A stretch of 64,000 bases of DNA from Saprospiraceae bacterium (GCA_028282725.1 JANQHF010000093.1:1-64000); one strand, 5' to 3'. Counted from the stretch's first letter, positions 43,601-52,733 are shown. Numbers and translations are program-made. The notes: generated by a model not told the origin, from the sequence alone.

Positions 43601-44475
43601 GAGGTGCCAATTTCAATGAAAGTAAACAACCGGGCAATTCTAACAATGTAGGTGAAGTCTACAGTGATGGAGGCAGTCTTGCTGCTGGTCAATATTATGC
43701 ATTGATTGAAGGATATAATCGAACGATTGCTTCGGCATACACACTCTATTTATCCTGTGGAGACTTATGTGCAACTTCAGACACGCTTTCATGTGAAGCC
43801 AGTGTGGCAGGGGCGATGACTTCGGATTCGACCAATCTGAAAAGCACTTATATGATTTTTGACAGTAGTGAATACGTAGGTTATGCTGGTGGAGAATGGA
43901 CAACAGTATTGACGATTGATACAACTACCGACGTCACAATAGATATGTTTAATATAAATGCGGATGGAGATCTGGACCTGTTCGTGCTCTATAACTGTGT
44001 CAATGATTACATCATTGCCAGTAGCCGAAATGGAATAGGTGAGGATGAATCGCTCACGACAGAGTTAACAACAGGAGAGTATCTGATTGTCGTCGATGGA
44101 TGGAAAGGGGCATCGGGAAGTTTTGATCTGGAAATTACGGGATGTGGAGATCCGACGGGTGCCTTACTCGAAAACCTGGCTACTTCCAGGAATGTCCGAT
44201 CCGCAGATTTGAATGCCAATCATTCCGCACGCATAGTTCCGAATCCATTTAGCGAGGAAACCAGATTGCTGATCACAATGGATGATCAGCAGGAGGGTAG
44301 ACTGGAATTGCTGACTACAGATGGCCGGTTGATTCATAGTAAGAACATCCAACTGATAAAAGGAAGAAATGTACTTACCTTATCGGATGCGGTTGGTGAC
44401 AATTATGGCATCATTCTGTACAGGTTGGTAACGGATCACAAAGTGTACCAGGGAACTATGATACGGGTTCGTTGA
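40675..44475 (+). CDS. Large secreted protein with eight PPC-like modules and T9SS sorting domain
   Basis: ATG 40675 (MRNSFPLILAIVMLLFSGH) gives a signal peptide; the ORF track starts at TTG 40567. The 1266-residue protein carries eight successive modules of about 120-140 residues resembling bacterial pre-peptidase C-terminal (PPC) domains, each with a GYDGKDHIYYLNVG-type strand, a DLDLLLYRRC-type strand and a Y-Y-x-VVD strand. The first six share paired Cys and KWVxAPTxNHLD; the last two are divergent. Proline hinges separate modules 2/3 (PPPPPPP) and 6/7 (PPDPPDPPHPDPDP). The C-terminal about 85 residues are a T9SS type A domain (ARIVPNPFSEETRLL). Modules 3 and 4 share near-identical DNA, indicating recent duplication. 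No enzyme domain is present, so adhesion or binding is likely. Confidence 0.87.
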   Translation: MRNSFPLILAIVMLLFSGHLASESEALDLESASALNCANATTLYCGSSNWVYAPTQNHLNLFNYNFNNCFTPATGYDGKDHIYYLNVGTSMRNLTVTVNGLTGNMDLFLFKACSDNTGNIVLGNCVQVSSRAGNSSEHVNVPFAVGEYYIVVDGPEVWDNSGYEITVSCGASPNPHGCTTGTNLACGATLHVPSGGNNSFDSNDYDLSHCTHASYGYEGVDHVFTIDLGYNPRNITINMTGLSADLDMFLFQTCTNSGGALFRNCVGISTNAGNQSETITLYNASGTYILIVDGFTHWVTSDFHINLSCAHQPPPPPPPTTSCHNASQLYCGDRKWVNAPTHNKLDHHNYDFSGCYGPNHYYNGNDHLYKIDVGSSYRQLAINMSGLSADMDMFLFKSCGTHYGSKTLSDCVDFSARPGIHNEQIIVENAHGVYYLSVDSDDPWYTSGYEIEVDCHDYAPDPCYSAKPLHCGDRKWVHAPTHNHLDHNNYDYSGCLSYGYGYTGKDHLYVIDAGNSYKDLTVRLTNLSADLDLLLYRRCGNHYGQSQLTECLGYSVKSGTSSETLTIHNAHGTYYLAVDSNDPWYTSGYEISLDCHAPVVNPCHYAAHLECGDSKWVDPPTYNHLDYRHYEYNNCLPYNNGYTGYDHLYVIDAGYDKKDVHVKISQMTANLDLLLYRHCNSGYGNQVLTECLGYSTKSGYQSEEIIIKNARGKYYLVVDAYDPWHRSGYKIKVECHKQSSITCYDAEEINCGDSKWVTASRTNHLSGSDYDFDNCGYVSSYDYTGYDHLYKIDLGYHEQHLVVELTNLTDNIDLLVFESCGTNYQEARLGSCAGVSQKTGRNSEKVEIHHASGTYYIAVDARSTHYASDYKIKVHCTSYTPPDPPDPPHPDPDPSIVLQCGESYSGTTVGEDSDFDNSDIQECFSTNLLYTGPDQLVAFEKPEDSDILELVLVQEDANLSLFVLDSDMNFVTEMCRGANFNESKQPGNSNNVGEVYSDGGSLAAGQYYALIEGYNRTIASAYTLYLSCGDLCATSDTLSCEASVAGAMTSDSTNLKSTYMIFDSSEYVGYAGGEWTTVLTIDTTTDVTIDMFNINADGDLDLFVLYNCVNDYIIASSRNGIGEDESLTTELTTGEYLIVVDGWKGASGSFDLEITGCGDPTGALLENLATSRNVRSADLNANHSARIVPNPFSEETRLLITMDDQQEGRLELLTTDGRLIHSKNIQLIKGRNVLTLSDAVGDNYGIILYRLVTDHKVYQGTMIRVR

Positions 44476-44505
44476 TCGTAGATCCGCCAATCTTGATATA
44501 TCTTC

Positions 44506-46023
44506 ATGCTTATGAAGATAGCAACCGGGAAACAATACATTGAAAGCCTTCGCAATCGAGGGTTAAATATCTATTTGTTCGGAGAACAAATCACTGAGCC
44601 GGTGGACCATCCCATGATCCGCCCATCCGTCAATGCCATTGCCGAATCTTACGATTTGGCACAGACCGATCCGGAACTCGCCACCGCCATCTCTGAATTT
44701 ACCGGTAAGAGAATCAGCAGATTCCTGCACATTTGCAAAAATGCCGATGACCTCGTGCTGCAAAATAAAATGCAGCGAAAGCTAGGCCAGCTGACGGGTA
44801 CTTGTTTCCAAAGGTGCGTAGGAATGGATGCTTTGAATAGTCTTTATTCTGTCACTTTTGATATCGATGAGGATCGTAATACAAGGTATCACGAACGTCT
44901 CAAATCGTTCATCACAGAAATGCACGAAGGCAATTTCATCATCGGCGGGGCAATGACCGATGTCAAGGGGGATCGCAGTCTTGCTCCACATCAACAGGTG
45001 GACCCGGATATGTTTGTTCATATTACAAGCAGGACAGAAGAGGGAATATATATAACGGGAGCAAAGGCTCATCAGACAGGTTGTATCAATAGTCATTGGC
45101 TACTGGTCATGCCCACCATGAGACTGTCCGAAAATGACAGGGATTATGCAGTGGTCGGTGCCCTTCCTGTAGATGCTCCTGGTTTAGCCTATATCTATGG
45201 CCGGCAGTCCTGTGATACCAGGAGTATGGAGGGGGGAAGCCTCGATGTGGGAAATTCAAAGTTCGGGGGTCAGGAAGCCATGGTCATATTTGATAATGTT
45301 TTTATTCCTTGGCGCTATGTCTTTATGAATGGAGAATTTGAATATGCTTCCCGGCTCGTGGACCAGTTCACTGCGTATCATCGCCGCAGTTATGTTTGTA
45401 AAACAGGACTCGGGGATGTATTGATCGGCGCCGCTGCGTCCATCGCGGAAATGAATGGCATCGAAAGAGCATCACATATAAAGGACAAACTCGTCCAGAT
45501 GACCCATTTGAATGAAACGATATATGGCACCGGTATCGCCTCTTCTTATCAGGGTTATGAGACGAAAAGCGGTGCTTACATTTGTGATGAAATGCTGGCC
45601 AATGTATGCAAGCATCATGTAACGAAGATGCCTTATGAGATCGGAAGAATAGCCCAGGATCTTGCAGGAGGTCTGGTGGCAACATTGCCTTCGGAAAAAG
45701 AATTGAATCACCCGGAGATAGGTTCGCTTTTAAAAAAATACCTTGCCGGAAAGGAAGGAGTCAGGACGGAGGACAGGATGCGCATTCTAAGATTGATCGA
45801 GAATATGACCCTGGGTCGCAACGCGGTGGGCTATTTGACTGAAAGCATGCATGGGGCAGGCTCACCACAAGCCCAAAGAATTGTCATCGGCAGAATGATG
45901 CAATTGGAATATAAAAAGCGGCTCGCCAAAAGTCTTGCAGGGATAACAGAAGACCCGGAAGACCAGGAAAAGATAATCCATGAAGCCACGTCCTATTTCA
46001 AGAGAGTTTTTGAACATGCATAA
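44506..46023 (+). CDS. 4-hydroxybutyryl-CoA dehydratase-like enzyme (HpaB superfamily)
   Basis: The 505-residue protein belongs to the 4-hydroxyphenylacetate 3-hydroxylase/4-hydroxybutyryl-CoA dehydratase superfamily. It has the [4Fe-4S] ligands of the dehydratase: C-x3-C in GTCFQRCVGMDALN (about 100/104) and HRRSYVCK, with His and Cys. FAD/active-site blocks ITGAKAHQTG, FGGQEAMVIFDNVFIPW (Glu) and ESMHGAGSPQAQRI (Glu) are kept. In the Clostridium enzyme the His-to-Cys spacing is seven (His292, Cys299); here it is six, since the loop reads YVC rather than two residues between Tyr and Cys. The enzyme would convert 4-hydroxybutyryl-CoA to crotonyl-CoA, or isomerise vinylacetyl-CoA. It is monocistronic. 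A plain HpaB monooxygenase is less likely because of the Cys ligands. Confidence 0.78.
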   Translation: MLMKIATGKQYIESLRNRGLNIYLFGEQITEPVDHPMIRPSVNAIAESYDLAQTDPELATAISEFTGKRISRFLHICKNADDLVLQNKMQRKLGQLTGTCFQRCVGMDALNSLYSVTFDIDEDRNTRYHERLKSFITEMHEGNFIIGGAMTDVKGDRSLAPHQQVDPDMFVHITSRTEEGIYITGAKAHQTGCINSHWLLVMPTMRLSENDRDYAVVGALPVDAPGLAYIYGRQSCDTRSMEGGSLDVGNSKFGGQEAMVIFDNVFIPWRYVFMNGEFEYASRLVDQFTAYHRRSYVCKTGLGDVLIGAAASIAEMNGIERASHIKDKLVQMTHLNETIYGTGIASSYQGYETKSGAYICDEMLANVCKHHVTKMPYEIGRIAQDLAGGLVATLPSEKELNHPEIGSLLKKYLAGKEGVRTEDRMRILRLIENMTLGRNAVGYLTESMHGAGSPQAQRIVIGRMMQLEYKKRLAKSLAGITEDPEDQEKIIHEATSYFKRVFEHA

Positions 46024-46082
46024 TTCAATATTTTCATCATCTTCCTGATCGAAATGGAAAACATTGGCAGAGCTGCCAATTC

Positions 46083-46442
46083 TTAAATCCTGACCTGTCC
46101 AAGGATGTCCATGGCGTCCTGGGTCTTTCCAATCGGTACGAAAATATGATCGTGATGATGTGCGGCCATGACATTGCAGGGAATATCACTTTTGGCCAAT
46201 GCCGCAGCAAATTTTGCGGTAATGCCAACCTTGTCCAGCGAAGTATTGTTTTGTAGAGTGATCCATGACCAAAGCATGTCCTCCTCATTTAGGGCGTCAT
46301 CTCCGTTTGAGTCCGTCCGAACGATCAGGGTGATTCCCTCTTCTTCTCGAAATGTAGCAATGATACCAGGATGAAATTCCACCTGCAATCGTGTTTGAAA
46401 TTGGTATGTACCGGGATTCAGGAAAGGTTGCAAATAATTCAT
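46083..46442 (-). CDS. ACT domain-containing protein (DUF2241-like)
   Basis: The 119-residue protein has one N-terminal beta-rich segment (EFHPGIIATFREEEGITLIV) and a C-terminal ACT-like half with KVGITAKFAAALAKSDIPCNVMAAHHHDHIFVPIG, a hallmark of a short ACT-domain family (DUF2241). ACT domains bind amino acids and regulate enzymes; here no enzyme is fused. It lies eight bases downstream of the VOC gene, in one operon. Function unknown. Confidence 0.85.
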   Translation of the reverse strand: MNYLQPFLNPGTYQFQTRLQVEFHPGIIATFREEEGITLIVRTDSNGDDALNEEDMLWSWITLQNNTSLDKVGITAKFAAALAKSDIPCNVMAAHHHDHIFVPIGKTQDAMDILGQVRI

Positions 46443-46450
46443 GTCAGTAT

Positions 46451-46816
46451 CTATATAGAATGATCGGTTGGTTGACCAAATACAAAATGATGTCCCAATG
46501 GATCATATACACTAAATTCAGTCATGCCATAATCCGTTTGAATGAGGGGAGAAGGATTCAATCCATGGGACTGGACAAAATCGAAAGATTCCCGGGTGCC
46601 GGAAATCTGAAAATTCATGTTTCCTTTTTGAATGGCCTGGATGTCATTGTGGAATACCACCATAAAATTTACAACGTCTCTTCGGAAAGAAGCATGAGAA
46701 GGGTTTTGCTCCGGCCATTTCCATTCCAACTCAAAACCCAGCTTGCTGTAATAGGCCATAGCTTCCTGCCAATCGGAAATCCCAATCGTCGGTGTGATGC
46801 ATTCGAAACGAATCAT
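46451..46816 (-). CDS. VOC/glyoxalase superfamily protein
   Basis: The 121-residue protein has the bleomycin-resistance/glyoxalase fold: CITPTIGISDWQEAMAYYSKLGF, LEWKWPEQNPSHASFRRDVVNFMV and a final TEFSVYDPLGHHFVFG. Metal ligands His/Glu are not fully evident, so it may be a binding protein rather than an enzyme. It is the first gene of a two-gene unit with the ACT-domain protein. Confidence 0.85.
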   Translation of the reverse strand: MIRFECITPTIGISDWQEAMAYYSKLGFELEWKWPEQNPSHASFRRDVVNFMVVFHNDIQAIQKGNMNFQISGTRESFDFVQSHGLNPSPLIQTDYGMTEFSVYDPLGHHFVFGQPTDHSI

Positions 46817-46867
46817 AGCTGAAAATTACGACGAATTATTCTTTGTACTGAATGGTTAAGAGCGGGT

Positions 46868-47326
46868 CTATTCGATCATCAAGACCTCGACAAAGAAATC
46901 CTGTTCATTCTTTAGTTTTGGAATGATGGCATTAAATGTTATAGAAGGGGCCACCTGGGTAAGATTGAGTTTGATCCTGAATGTCAATTTCAGCGTGTTA
47001 TTGCTGCAATCCATGATCAAACTCTTATCTATGGAATCCAGCCCTTTAGGCAGCAAAGCCGTACCGGCGATAAGATCATACTCCTGCCAGTTGATTTGAG
47101 GAGCACAACGTCCTGTGACATGAAAATCATAATCCTCCTGATTTCGGATCAATTCAAATTCATTCAATGTGGCGACAGTAATATTAAATGGCGGGTTACT
47201 GCATCCAAAATCCTCGAGATCCAGAATATCCAGGGAGCCACTTGAACACTCGTCATTATCTGAGCATCCAAAAGCAGATAGCATTGCAAACAAGAGAATA
47301 ATGATGCTTGAATCAACCCTTTTCAT
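46868..47326 (-). CDS. Hypothetical lipoprotein
   Basis: The 152-residue product has a lipoprotein signal (lipobox SAFGC, Cys about 21) followed by an acidic linker SDNDECSSGSLDILD. The mature part has alternating strands (FNITVATLNEFELIR, YDLIAGTALLPKGL, LKLTFRIKLNLTQVA) and four further Cys. No known domain was recognised. It is monocistronic; the upstream 412-base gap separates it from the divergent large T9SS gene. Confidence 0.7.
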   Translation of the reverse strand: MKRVDSSIIILLFAMLSAFGCSDNDECSSGSLDILDLEDFGCSNPPFNITVATLNEFELIRNQEDYDFHVTGRCAPQINWQEYDLIAGTALLPKGLDSIDKSLIMDCSNNTLKLTFRIKLNLTQVAPSITFNAIIPKLKNEQDFFVEVLMIE

Positions 47327-47738
47327 ACTGTACGAACCAACATTTTATTATACTGATACCAGCACTAATAAATATCCCGGATCATTTGTAACGATAATTA
47401 CCTTAAAATATTCGATTCGCGTGTGTTTATTAACACCACTTGTCTATTGACCACGACTTTTCTACCAAATTTAGTTGACGAATATTTATTGGTAATTAAG
47501 GGAAACACCTGAATTTAAACATATTATGATTTTTTTTAAAGTGTAATATTCACATTTTCAATAATATATCTATATTTGCTCTTCAATAGACCTGTTAAGG
47601 CTCTGTCATCTATCCCCATCAGTAAACTTCCTGAGAGAAATTACCTGTATGAAGATTAGGCCATGCATTAATCGGCACAGGCTTTTATACCAATAGGTAA
47701 CATGATAAGATTCATAACCTATACTAACCCAAGTGACT
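47327..47738. other. Long intergenic region with promoter and stem-loop upstream of the 1664-aa gene
   Basis: No gene is seen. On the plus strand a perfect -7 box TATATTTG occurs at 47571-47578, placing transcription start near 47585 and giving a leader of about 150 bases. Just before the start codon a stem-loop ATAGGT...ACCTAT with inner ATGA/TCAT pairing lies at 47693-47722 and could modulate translation. Upstream of about 47560 the region is A/T-rich with nothing recognised. Confidence 0.45.
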
Positions 47739-50700
47739 ATGTTCTTTAGTGAAAGAATAGGAAGAGAGCGTTTATTTCAGGCGGGACTTCTCTGCAACCG
47801 GCATAACTTAATAGTTCTGGTATGTTTGCTCATATTAGGCATTGCAGATTTAAATGCAACCGGTCCGGTAGAAGAGCCCGGCAATGATGGAATATTTTCT
47901 GACTTTATCCCGATAGAATGGCAAGAGAATATTTTCGCACCCGTACTGTTTAGTGAGATTTCTATTGTATCCATAGCATCTGCAGGCAGCGGAATTCCGG
48001 GGCATACGGATTTCGTTTTGCGATATACGATCAAGAATGATGATCATGATACTTTAAACTGTGTTCAAATTGATTTTGACCTGGTCAATCAGATCGGCAC
48101 CCCTCCTTTTGTCATGTTCACGGGAAGTTTAACAGCGATGACCGGTTCTAATTCAGTCTTTGGCCCTGTAATCACCGGATCTACGGCCTTTCTGGGGGGT
48201 ATGCTCAACCATTCGTATAACGGAACAACGAATGACAGTCTGTTTTCAAAAAAACCAACGCTTGGACCCAGGGAATGTATAAGAATTGATATTCCTTTTG
48301 AAATTGGTGATACTTCCATGCTGGATCCGATTGTTCTATCGGGTGTAGCTACCGGTAGTTCATCAAAAGCAGGAATATTGGTGAGTTCCATTGCCGGACC
48401 TTTTACCTTGATCGAAGCTTGCCGAAGCGAAAGCCTCGCATGTTCCGGACAAGTCAATATATCACTTGGACCTGAATGTATAGCTGTTGTCGGAGTGGAT
48501 GCCGTCTTTTTGAATAAGGTACTTGATCCGAATAGATATAGCGTTGCGATCTATGATGGCAATATAGCTATCGGTGATACGGTCAATGAAAGTCATGTGG
48601 GAAAAACACTGATATACGAAGTCCTCGATGGATGTTTCAACAACCGCGTGAGTTGCTGGGGCAATCTGAAGGTAGAGAATAAAAATGCACCGAAGAGAAC
48701 ATCCACTATTCAACATATTGTCTGTGGAGAAACGGCACAACCATTGAAAACACTTGATGAGATCATCATGCAGGTCAAAGATCAATGTTCTGTAGAAGTG
48801 GATAATTTCATTGAATATTATAATACGACAGGCGGAAGTTGTACAGGCTTCTATCGTACGAGATACGTCATCGGGGATTACGAAATAGACGGTTGGAAAT
48901 TTAAGGATACCGTACATGCGGATACAATTTGGGAAGTGCCCATTGATATCGATACCATCATGAATCCGATAGGAGGGCCTGATAAGGAAGATGCCATTTC
49001 TATCGATTGTGATTCATTGGATACCGATGTTCCTTCTCCCGCATTTATTGCCGAATACTTTGATAGTTTTGTGGCAACCACGGGTAGTGGCACCGCATTC
49101 GGGTATCCATACATAAAGCGAGGAACGAGGACGATGGAAATGTACGAAACCAGGGATACCGTCATTTTAGACACAGTTCCAACAAAGGTCGAAATCTCTC
49201 CGGGTGTTTGGGCTAATATATTTGTCCTGACCAAAGACACGATCACCTTAACGGATACGATTAGGATTGAAAAACCAAATCTCGTTCCGATCAAGAAGGG
49301 AACTACCTGCAACCTTACTACAAATTACAAGGATGATTACTTCCCCGGTTGTACGGGAGATCAGAGTAAAATCATACGTACATGGACTGTTTTGAACTGG
49401 TGTACGGGACAATTCAGAAGTATGGATCAATGGATCATCATCGATGATCGACGTGGCCCTGACATAGATATGCCCGATACAGTGAATGTAGGGATTATCC
49501 CGTGGACTTGTCTTGCAGAATTCCCGCTGGAGGCGGAGATCAGTGATAATTGCAGCGGGGTCAAAGTAACCAATTGGGCCTCCAGTGCCGGTATAATCGG
49601 AGAAGACAATGTCTTGCGAGAGATCACGGTATCCGACAGTCCGATCATCATAACCCTCCAGGCAGTAGATGGTTGTGATAATGATAGCATAAAAACACTG
49701 GTGCTCAACGTAGTAGACAGTATACCACCTGTTGTAGTCACCAAGGATCAGGTGAACACCTCCATAATCTATGATCCGATTGGTGAACGTGGATTGGCAA
49801 AGGTAACAGCCGAATCGCTCAACCAGGACAGTCACGATCATGGCTGTGGTCCGGTTGATCTGTGTGTTCTTTTAGAAGAAGAACTCAACAGCCCGATATT
49901 CAAGGAAGATGGAACACAAGCTACGGATGGCAATGGTAATCCTATATTTACAGCCTACCAATGTGAGTATGATGGAATATACGAGGGTATACCATATGTG
50001 ATCTGCAAAGACGCCGTCAAATTCTGCTGTGACCAGATAGGAGAGCATAAGGTTATGGTTATAGGAAATGATCAGTCACGATATTCATTTTCCAGCATAG
50101 GCTGGTCTACCGTTGTTGTGGAGGATAAATCTTTCCCGATTGTTGAATGTCGGGACACAACAGTGGTATGCGGTACGGATCTTCATCCGAATTCACTTGG
50201 ATATCCAAATATTTACGGAGGTCTGTGCAACAATATAGACATTACCTGGTCCGATAGTGGTGATACCGACCAATGCGGACGCGGGGATATATTCAGAGCC
50301 TGGATGATCAATGGAGACACTCTATGTGTGCAGGTGATCACCCTGACTTCCGAAGGTTCATTTGATCCGATGACCATAAAATGGCCAAAGCATTACGATG
50401 ATGGTTTTGAAACAGGCATCATCAGGGAATGTCTTTTGGACACCATCCGCGAATTTACCGGTCGTGTAAATATGGGAACTTCATTTGTCTGTGAAGAAGA
50501 TTCATTAGAAGAACCAGTATGGTGTCAGTCAAAATGTGGATTGGTAGTCATGTCCTATGAGGATCTTGAAGTGGAAGCCGACGATGCCTGTAAAAAGATT
50601 GTCCGGAAATGGACCATCATAGACTGGTGTAACTACGATCCGAATAGCAACAACCCGGATGTAGATGATGATTCTTTCGAAGCTGTAAGTGATATAGAAT

Positions 50701-52733
50701 TGAATATACCAAACGTTCCTGCGAATTTGCGTTACGGACAACCTTGTGAGTCCTGTGATAAACCGAGCAGTTTGAATGGTGGTCTCACATTCTTCAGGTA
50801 TACCAGTGTAGACAGGGATGGTTTCTATACTTATGAACAAGTACTGAAAGTAACTGACAACACTCCTCCGCTTGTCGATGCACCGGCAGAAGTGACAGTA
50901 GATGTTACGACTGGCGCTACCACTAAAGATGACGATTTTGATGACTGTGTGAATAGCACAATTGTTTATGCCTCAGCAGTAGAATTATGCGGAGATGTCG
51001 TATTTGATGCAAGTCGGGTACGATGGGAAATTGAGGTGTTTGATGAGGAAGGAACCTTGATCAATTCAAAAGAAGCCACGGGTGATTCCGTCTTTATGAA
51101 TAGTGGTCTCGGAGCAGGCAATACGGAACATACCATTATATGGAGAGCTACAGATGGCTGCGGAAATGTTGGAGTTGGACAAACTGTCGTAGAATTCAGG
51201 GATGTCATTTTACCGACACCACTGTGCATTACAGATTTGAGTACTTCCACGATGGGCTTGGCCGGTGCGACCATATGGGCAAGTGATTACGACCGCGGTA
51301 GCTTTGATAATTGTAGTGAAATCAAAACTTTCTTCAGAAATGATGATGGAACCACTACATCAAGTCTGACTCTTACGTGTGATGACATTCCTAATGGTGT
51401 AGCTACCATTAAAGAGGTTCAACTCTTTGTGGCAGATGAAGCTGGTAATGAGAGCTATTGCTTTGTTTCAATCCGGGTGGATGATACCGATGATGTATGC
51501 CAGGACACTGCAGTAGGTATGGCGTCCATTTCAGGAAATGTTATGACATTTAAAGGAGACATGATAGAAGATGCCGAAGTTTTGTTGAACAATGGTGCAT
51601 CGGCGGTCACGGATATCACGGGAGCTTTTGCCTTCGTCGACTTGCCAATGGCTTCAACCTATAAATTAAAAGGCTACAAGAATAATGATCCGCTGAATGG
51701 AGTCAGTACTCTGGACCTCGTCTTGATCCAGAGACATATCCTCGCATTGGATACATTTGATTCGCCATTGAAAATCCTGGCTGCAGATGTTACGAATGAC
51801 CAAAGAGTCAGTGCTATTGACCTGGTTCAAATGCGCCGTTTGATTCTCGGAATCACAACAGATTTCCCAAATAATTTCAGTTGGAGATTTGTGGATCCGG
51901 ATGAGGAAGACAACTCGGTCTTTTCACCATGGCCATTTAGTGAAGAAGTGATTATTCCGGATCTGGCTGGAGATATGTACAATCAGAACCTCCTGGGTGT
52001 CAAGATAGGAGATGTCAGTGGTAATGCGATTGCAAATTCACTGCTCGGAAGAAGCCGGTCACTGAATACGATGCGTCTTTTCATTGACGATCAGCAAGTG
52101 CGGGAAGGGGATATCCTGGAAATTCCGGTAAATACTGCAGATGTGCAATCATTAGCAGCGATACAGCTCACTCTGGAGACAAAAGGATTGCGCATTGAGT
52201 CACTGGATCCTATGGGATTAAACATAAGTGATATTCATTATGCGATACACAACGACACTCATACCACACTCGCATGGTCAGATGCAAACGCAATGAACAA
52301 TCCACAAGACCTCTTTGTCATTCGTGTAACGGTCCTTGAGGATGTCCGGTTAAGTGATGCGATTAATATCAGTAACCGAATTACGAGCAAGGAAGCCTCT
52401 ACTGATTCAGGTGAGGTATTGGATATAGAACTGGAGTTTGTGACAGAGAATGGAATGGTTGATCAGTCCAAAACATTTGAATTGTATCAAAACGAGCCGA
52501 ATCCATTTACTGAATCCACTTCAATTGGTTTTATCATTCCATCTAAGGGTGAGACGACCTTGACAATAATGGATATCTCCGGTAGGATCCTTTGGAGTGA
52601 ACAAAGAGAATACCCCGCAGGATATAATGAGATCATCATTGAAAAAGATGCGATTCCTGCTTCTGGTATTATGTATTACAGATTAGAAAATTCAGGATAT
52701 ACGCAGACACGCAAAATGATATTGATCAGATAA
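47739..52733 (+). CDS. Giant secreted adhesin-like protein: Ig-like/HYR repeats, dockerin-like, cohesin-like, T9SS domains
   Basis: ATG 47739 was chosen over GTG 47733. The 1664-residue protein has a signal peptide (about 10-40), a first beta domain (about 60-200), then many Ig/HYR-like repeats with paired Cys and recurrent WTxxDWC-type (WTIIDWCNYD, WTVLNWCTG) and ATDGCGN signatures (about 220-1255). From about 1262 follow a small carboxypeptidase-regulatory-like sandwich, a dockerin-like segment (NDQRVSAIDLVQMRRLILG, about 1355) ending KIGDVSGNA (about 1420), a cohesin-like domain (about 1444-1560: RLFIDDQQVREGDILEIPVN) and the T9SS type A domain (from about 1580, QNEPNPFTESTSI). It should be displayed or released at the cell surface; roles in adhesion or particle binding are inferred. 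A strong terminator follows. Confidence 0.85.
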   Translation: MFFSERIGRERLFQAGLLCNRHNLIVLVCLLILGIADLNATGPVEEPGNDGIFSDFIPIEWQENIFAPVLFSEISIVSIASAGSGIPGHTDFVLRYTIKNDDHDTLNCVQIDFDLVNQIGTPPFVMFTGSLTAMTGSNSVFGPVITGSTAFLGGMLNHSYNGTTNDSLFSKKPTLGPRECIRIDIPFEIGDTSMLDPIVLSGVATGSSSKAGILVSSIAGPFTLIEACRSESLACSGQVNISLGPECIAVVGVDAVFLNKVLDPNRYSVAIYDGNIAIGDTVNESHVGKTLIYEVLDGCFNNRVSCWGNLKVENKNAPKRTSTIQHIVCGETAQPLKTLDEIIMQVKDQCSVEVDNFIEYYNTTGGSCTGFYRTRYVIGDYEIDGWKFKDTVHADTIWEVPIDIDTIMNPIGGPDKEDAISIDCDSLDTDVPSPAFIAEYFDSFVATTGSGTAFGYPYIKRGTRTMEMYETRDTVILDTVPTKVEISPGVWANIFVLTKDTITLTDTIRIEKPNLVPIKKGTTCNLTTNYKDDYFPGCTGDQSKIIRTWTVLNWCTGQFRSMDQWIIIDDRRGPDIDMPDTVNVGIIPWTCLAEFPLEAEISDNCSGVKVTNWASSAGIIGEDNVLREITVSDSPIIITLQAVDGCDNDSIKTLVLNVVDSIPPVVVTKDQVNTSIIYDPIGERGLAKVTAESLNQDSHDHGCGPVDLCVLLEEELNSPIFKEDGTQATDGNGNPIFTAYQCEYDGIYEGIPYVICKDAVKFCCDQIGEHKVMVIGNDQSRYSFSSIGWSTVVVEDKSFPIVECRDTTVVCGTDLHPNSLGYPNIYGGLCNNIDITWSDSGDTDQCGRGDIFRAWMINGDTLCVQVITLTSEGSFDPMTIKWPKHYDDGFETGIIRECLLDTIREFTGRVNMGTSFVCEEDSLEEPVWCQSKCGLVVMSYEDLEVEADDACKKIVRKWTIIDWCNYDPNSNNPDVDDDSFEAVSDIELNIPNVPANLRYGQPCESCDKPSSLNGGLTFFRYTSVDRDGFYTYEQVLKVTDNTPPLVDAPAEVTVDVTTGATTKDDDFDDCVNSTIVYASAVELCGDVVFDASRVRWEIEVFDEEGTLINSKEATGDSVFMNSGLGAGNTEHTIIWRATDGCGNVGVGQTVVEFRDVILPTPLCITDLSTSTMGLAGATIWASDYDRGSFDNCSEIKTFFRNDDGTTTSSLTLTCDDIPNGVATIKEVQLFVADEAGNESYCFVSIRVDDTDDVCQDTAVGMASISGNVMTFKGDMIEDAEVLLNNGASAVTDITGAFAFVDLPMASTYKLKGYKNNDPLNGVSTLDLVLIQRHILALDTFDSPLKILAADVTNDQRVSAIDLVQMRRLILGITTDFPNNFSWRFVDPDEEDNSVFSPWPFSEEVIIPDLAGDMYNQNLLGVKIGDVSGNAIANSLLGRSRSLNTMRLFIDDQQVREGDILEIPVNTADVQSLAAIQLTLETKGLRIESLDPMGLNISDIHYAIHNDTHTTLAWSDANAMNNPQDLFVIRVTVLEDVRLSDAINISNRITSKEASTDSGEVLDIELEFVTENGMVDQSKTFELYQNEPNPFTESTSIGFIIPSKGETTLTIMDISGRILWSEQREYPAGYNEIIIEKDAIPASGIMYYRLENSGYTQTRKMILIR

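Noticed and set aside
44506-46023. Annotation as 4-hydroxyphenylacetate 3-monooxygenase (HpaB)
   Set aside because: HpaB lacks the CxxxC and His/Cys cluster ligands, which are present here together with the dehydratase active-site Glu motifs.
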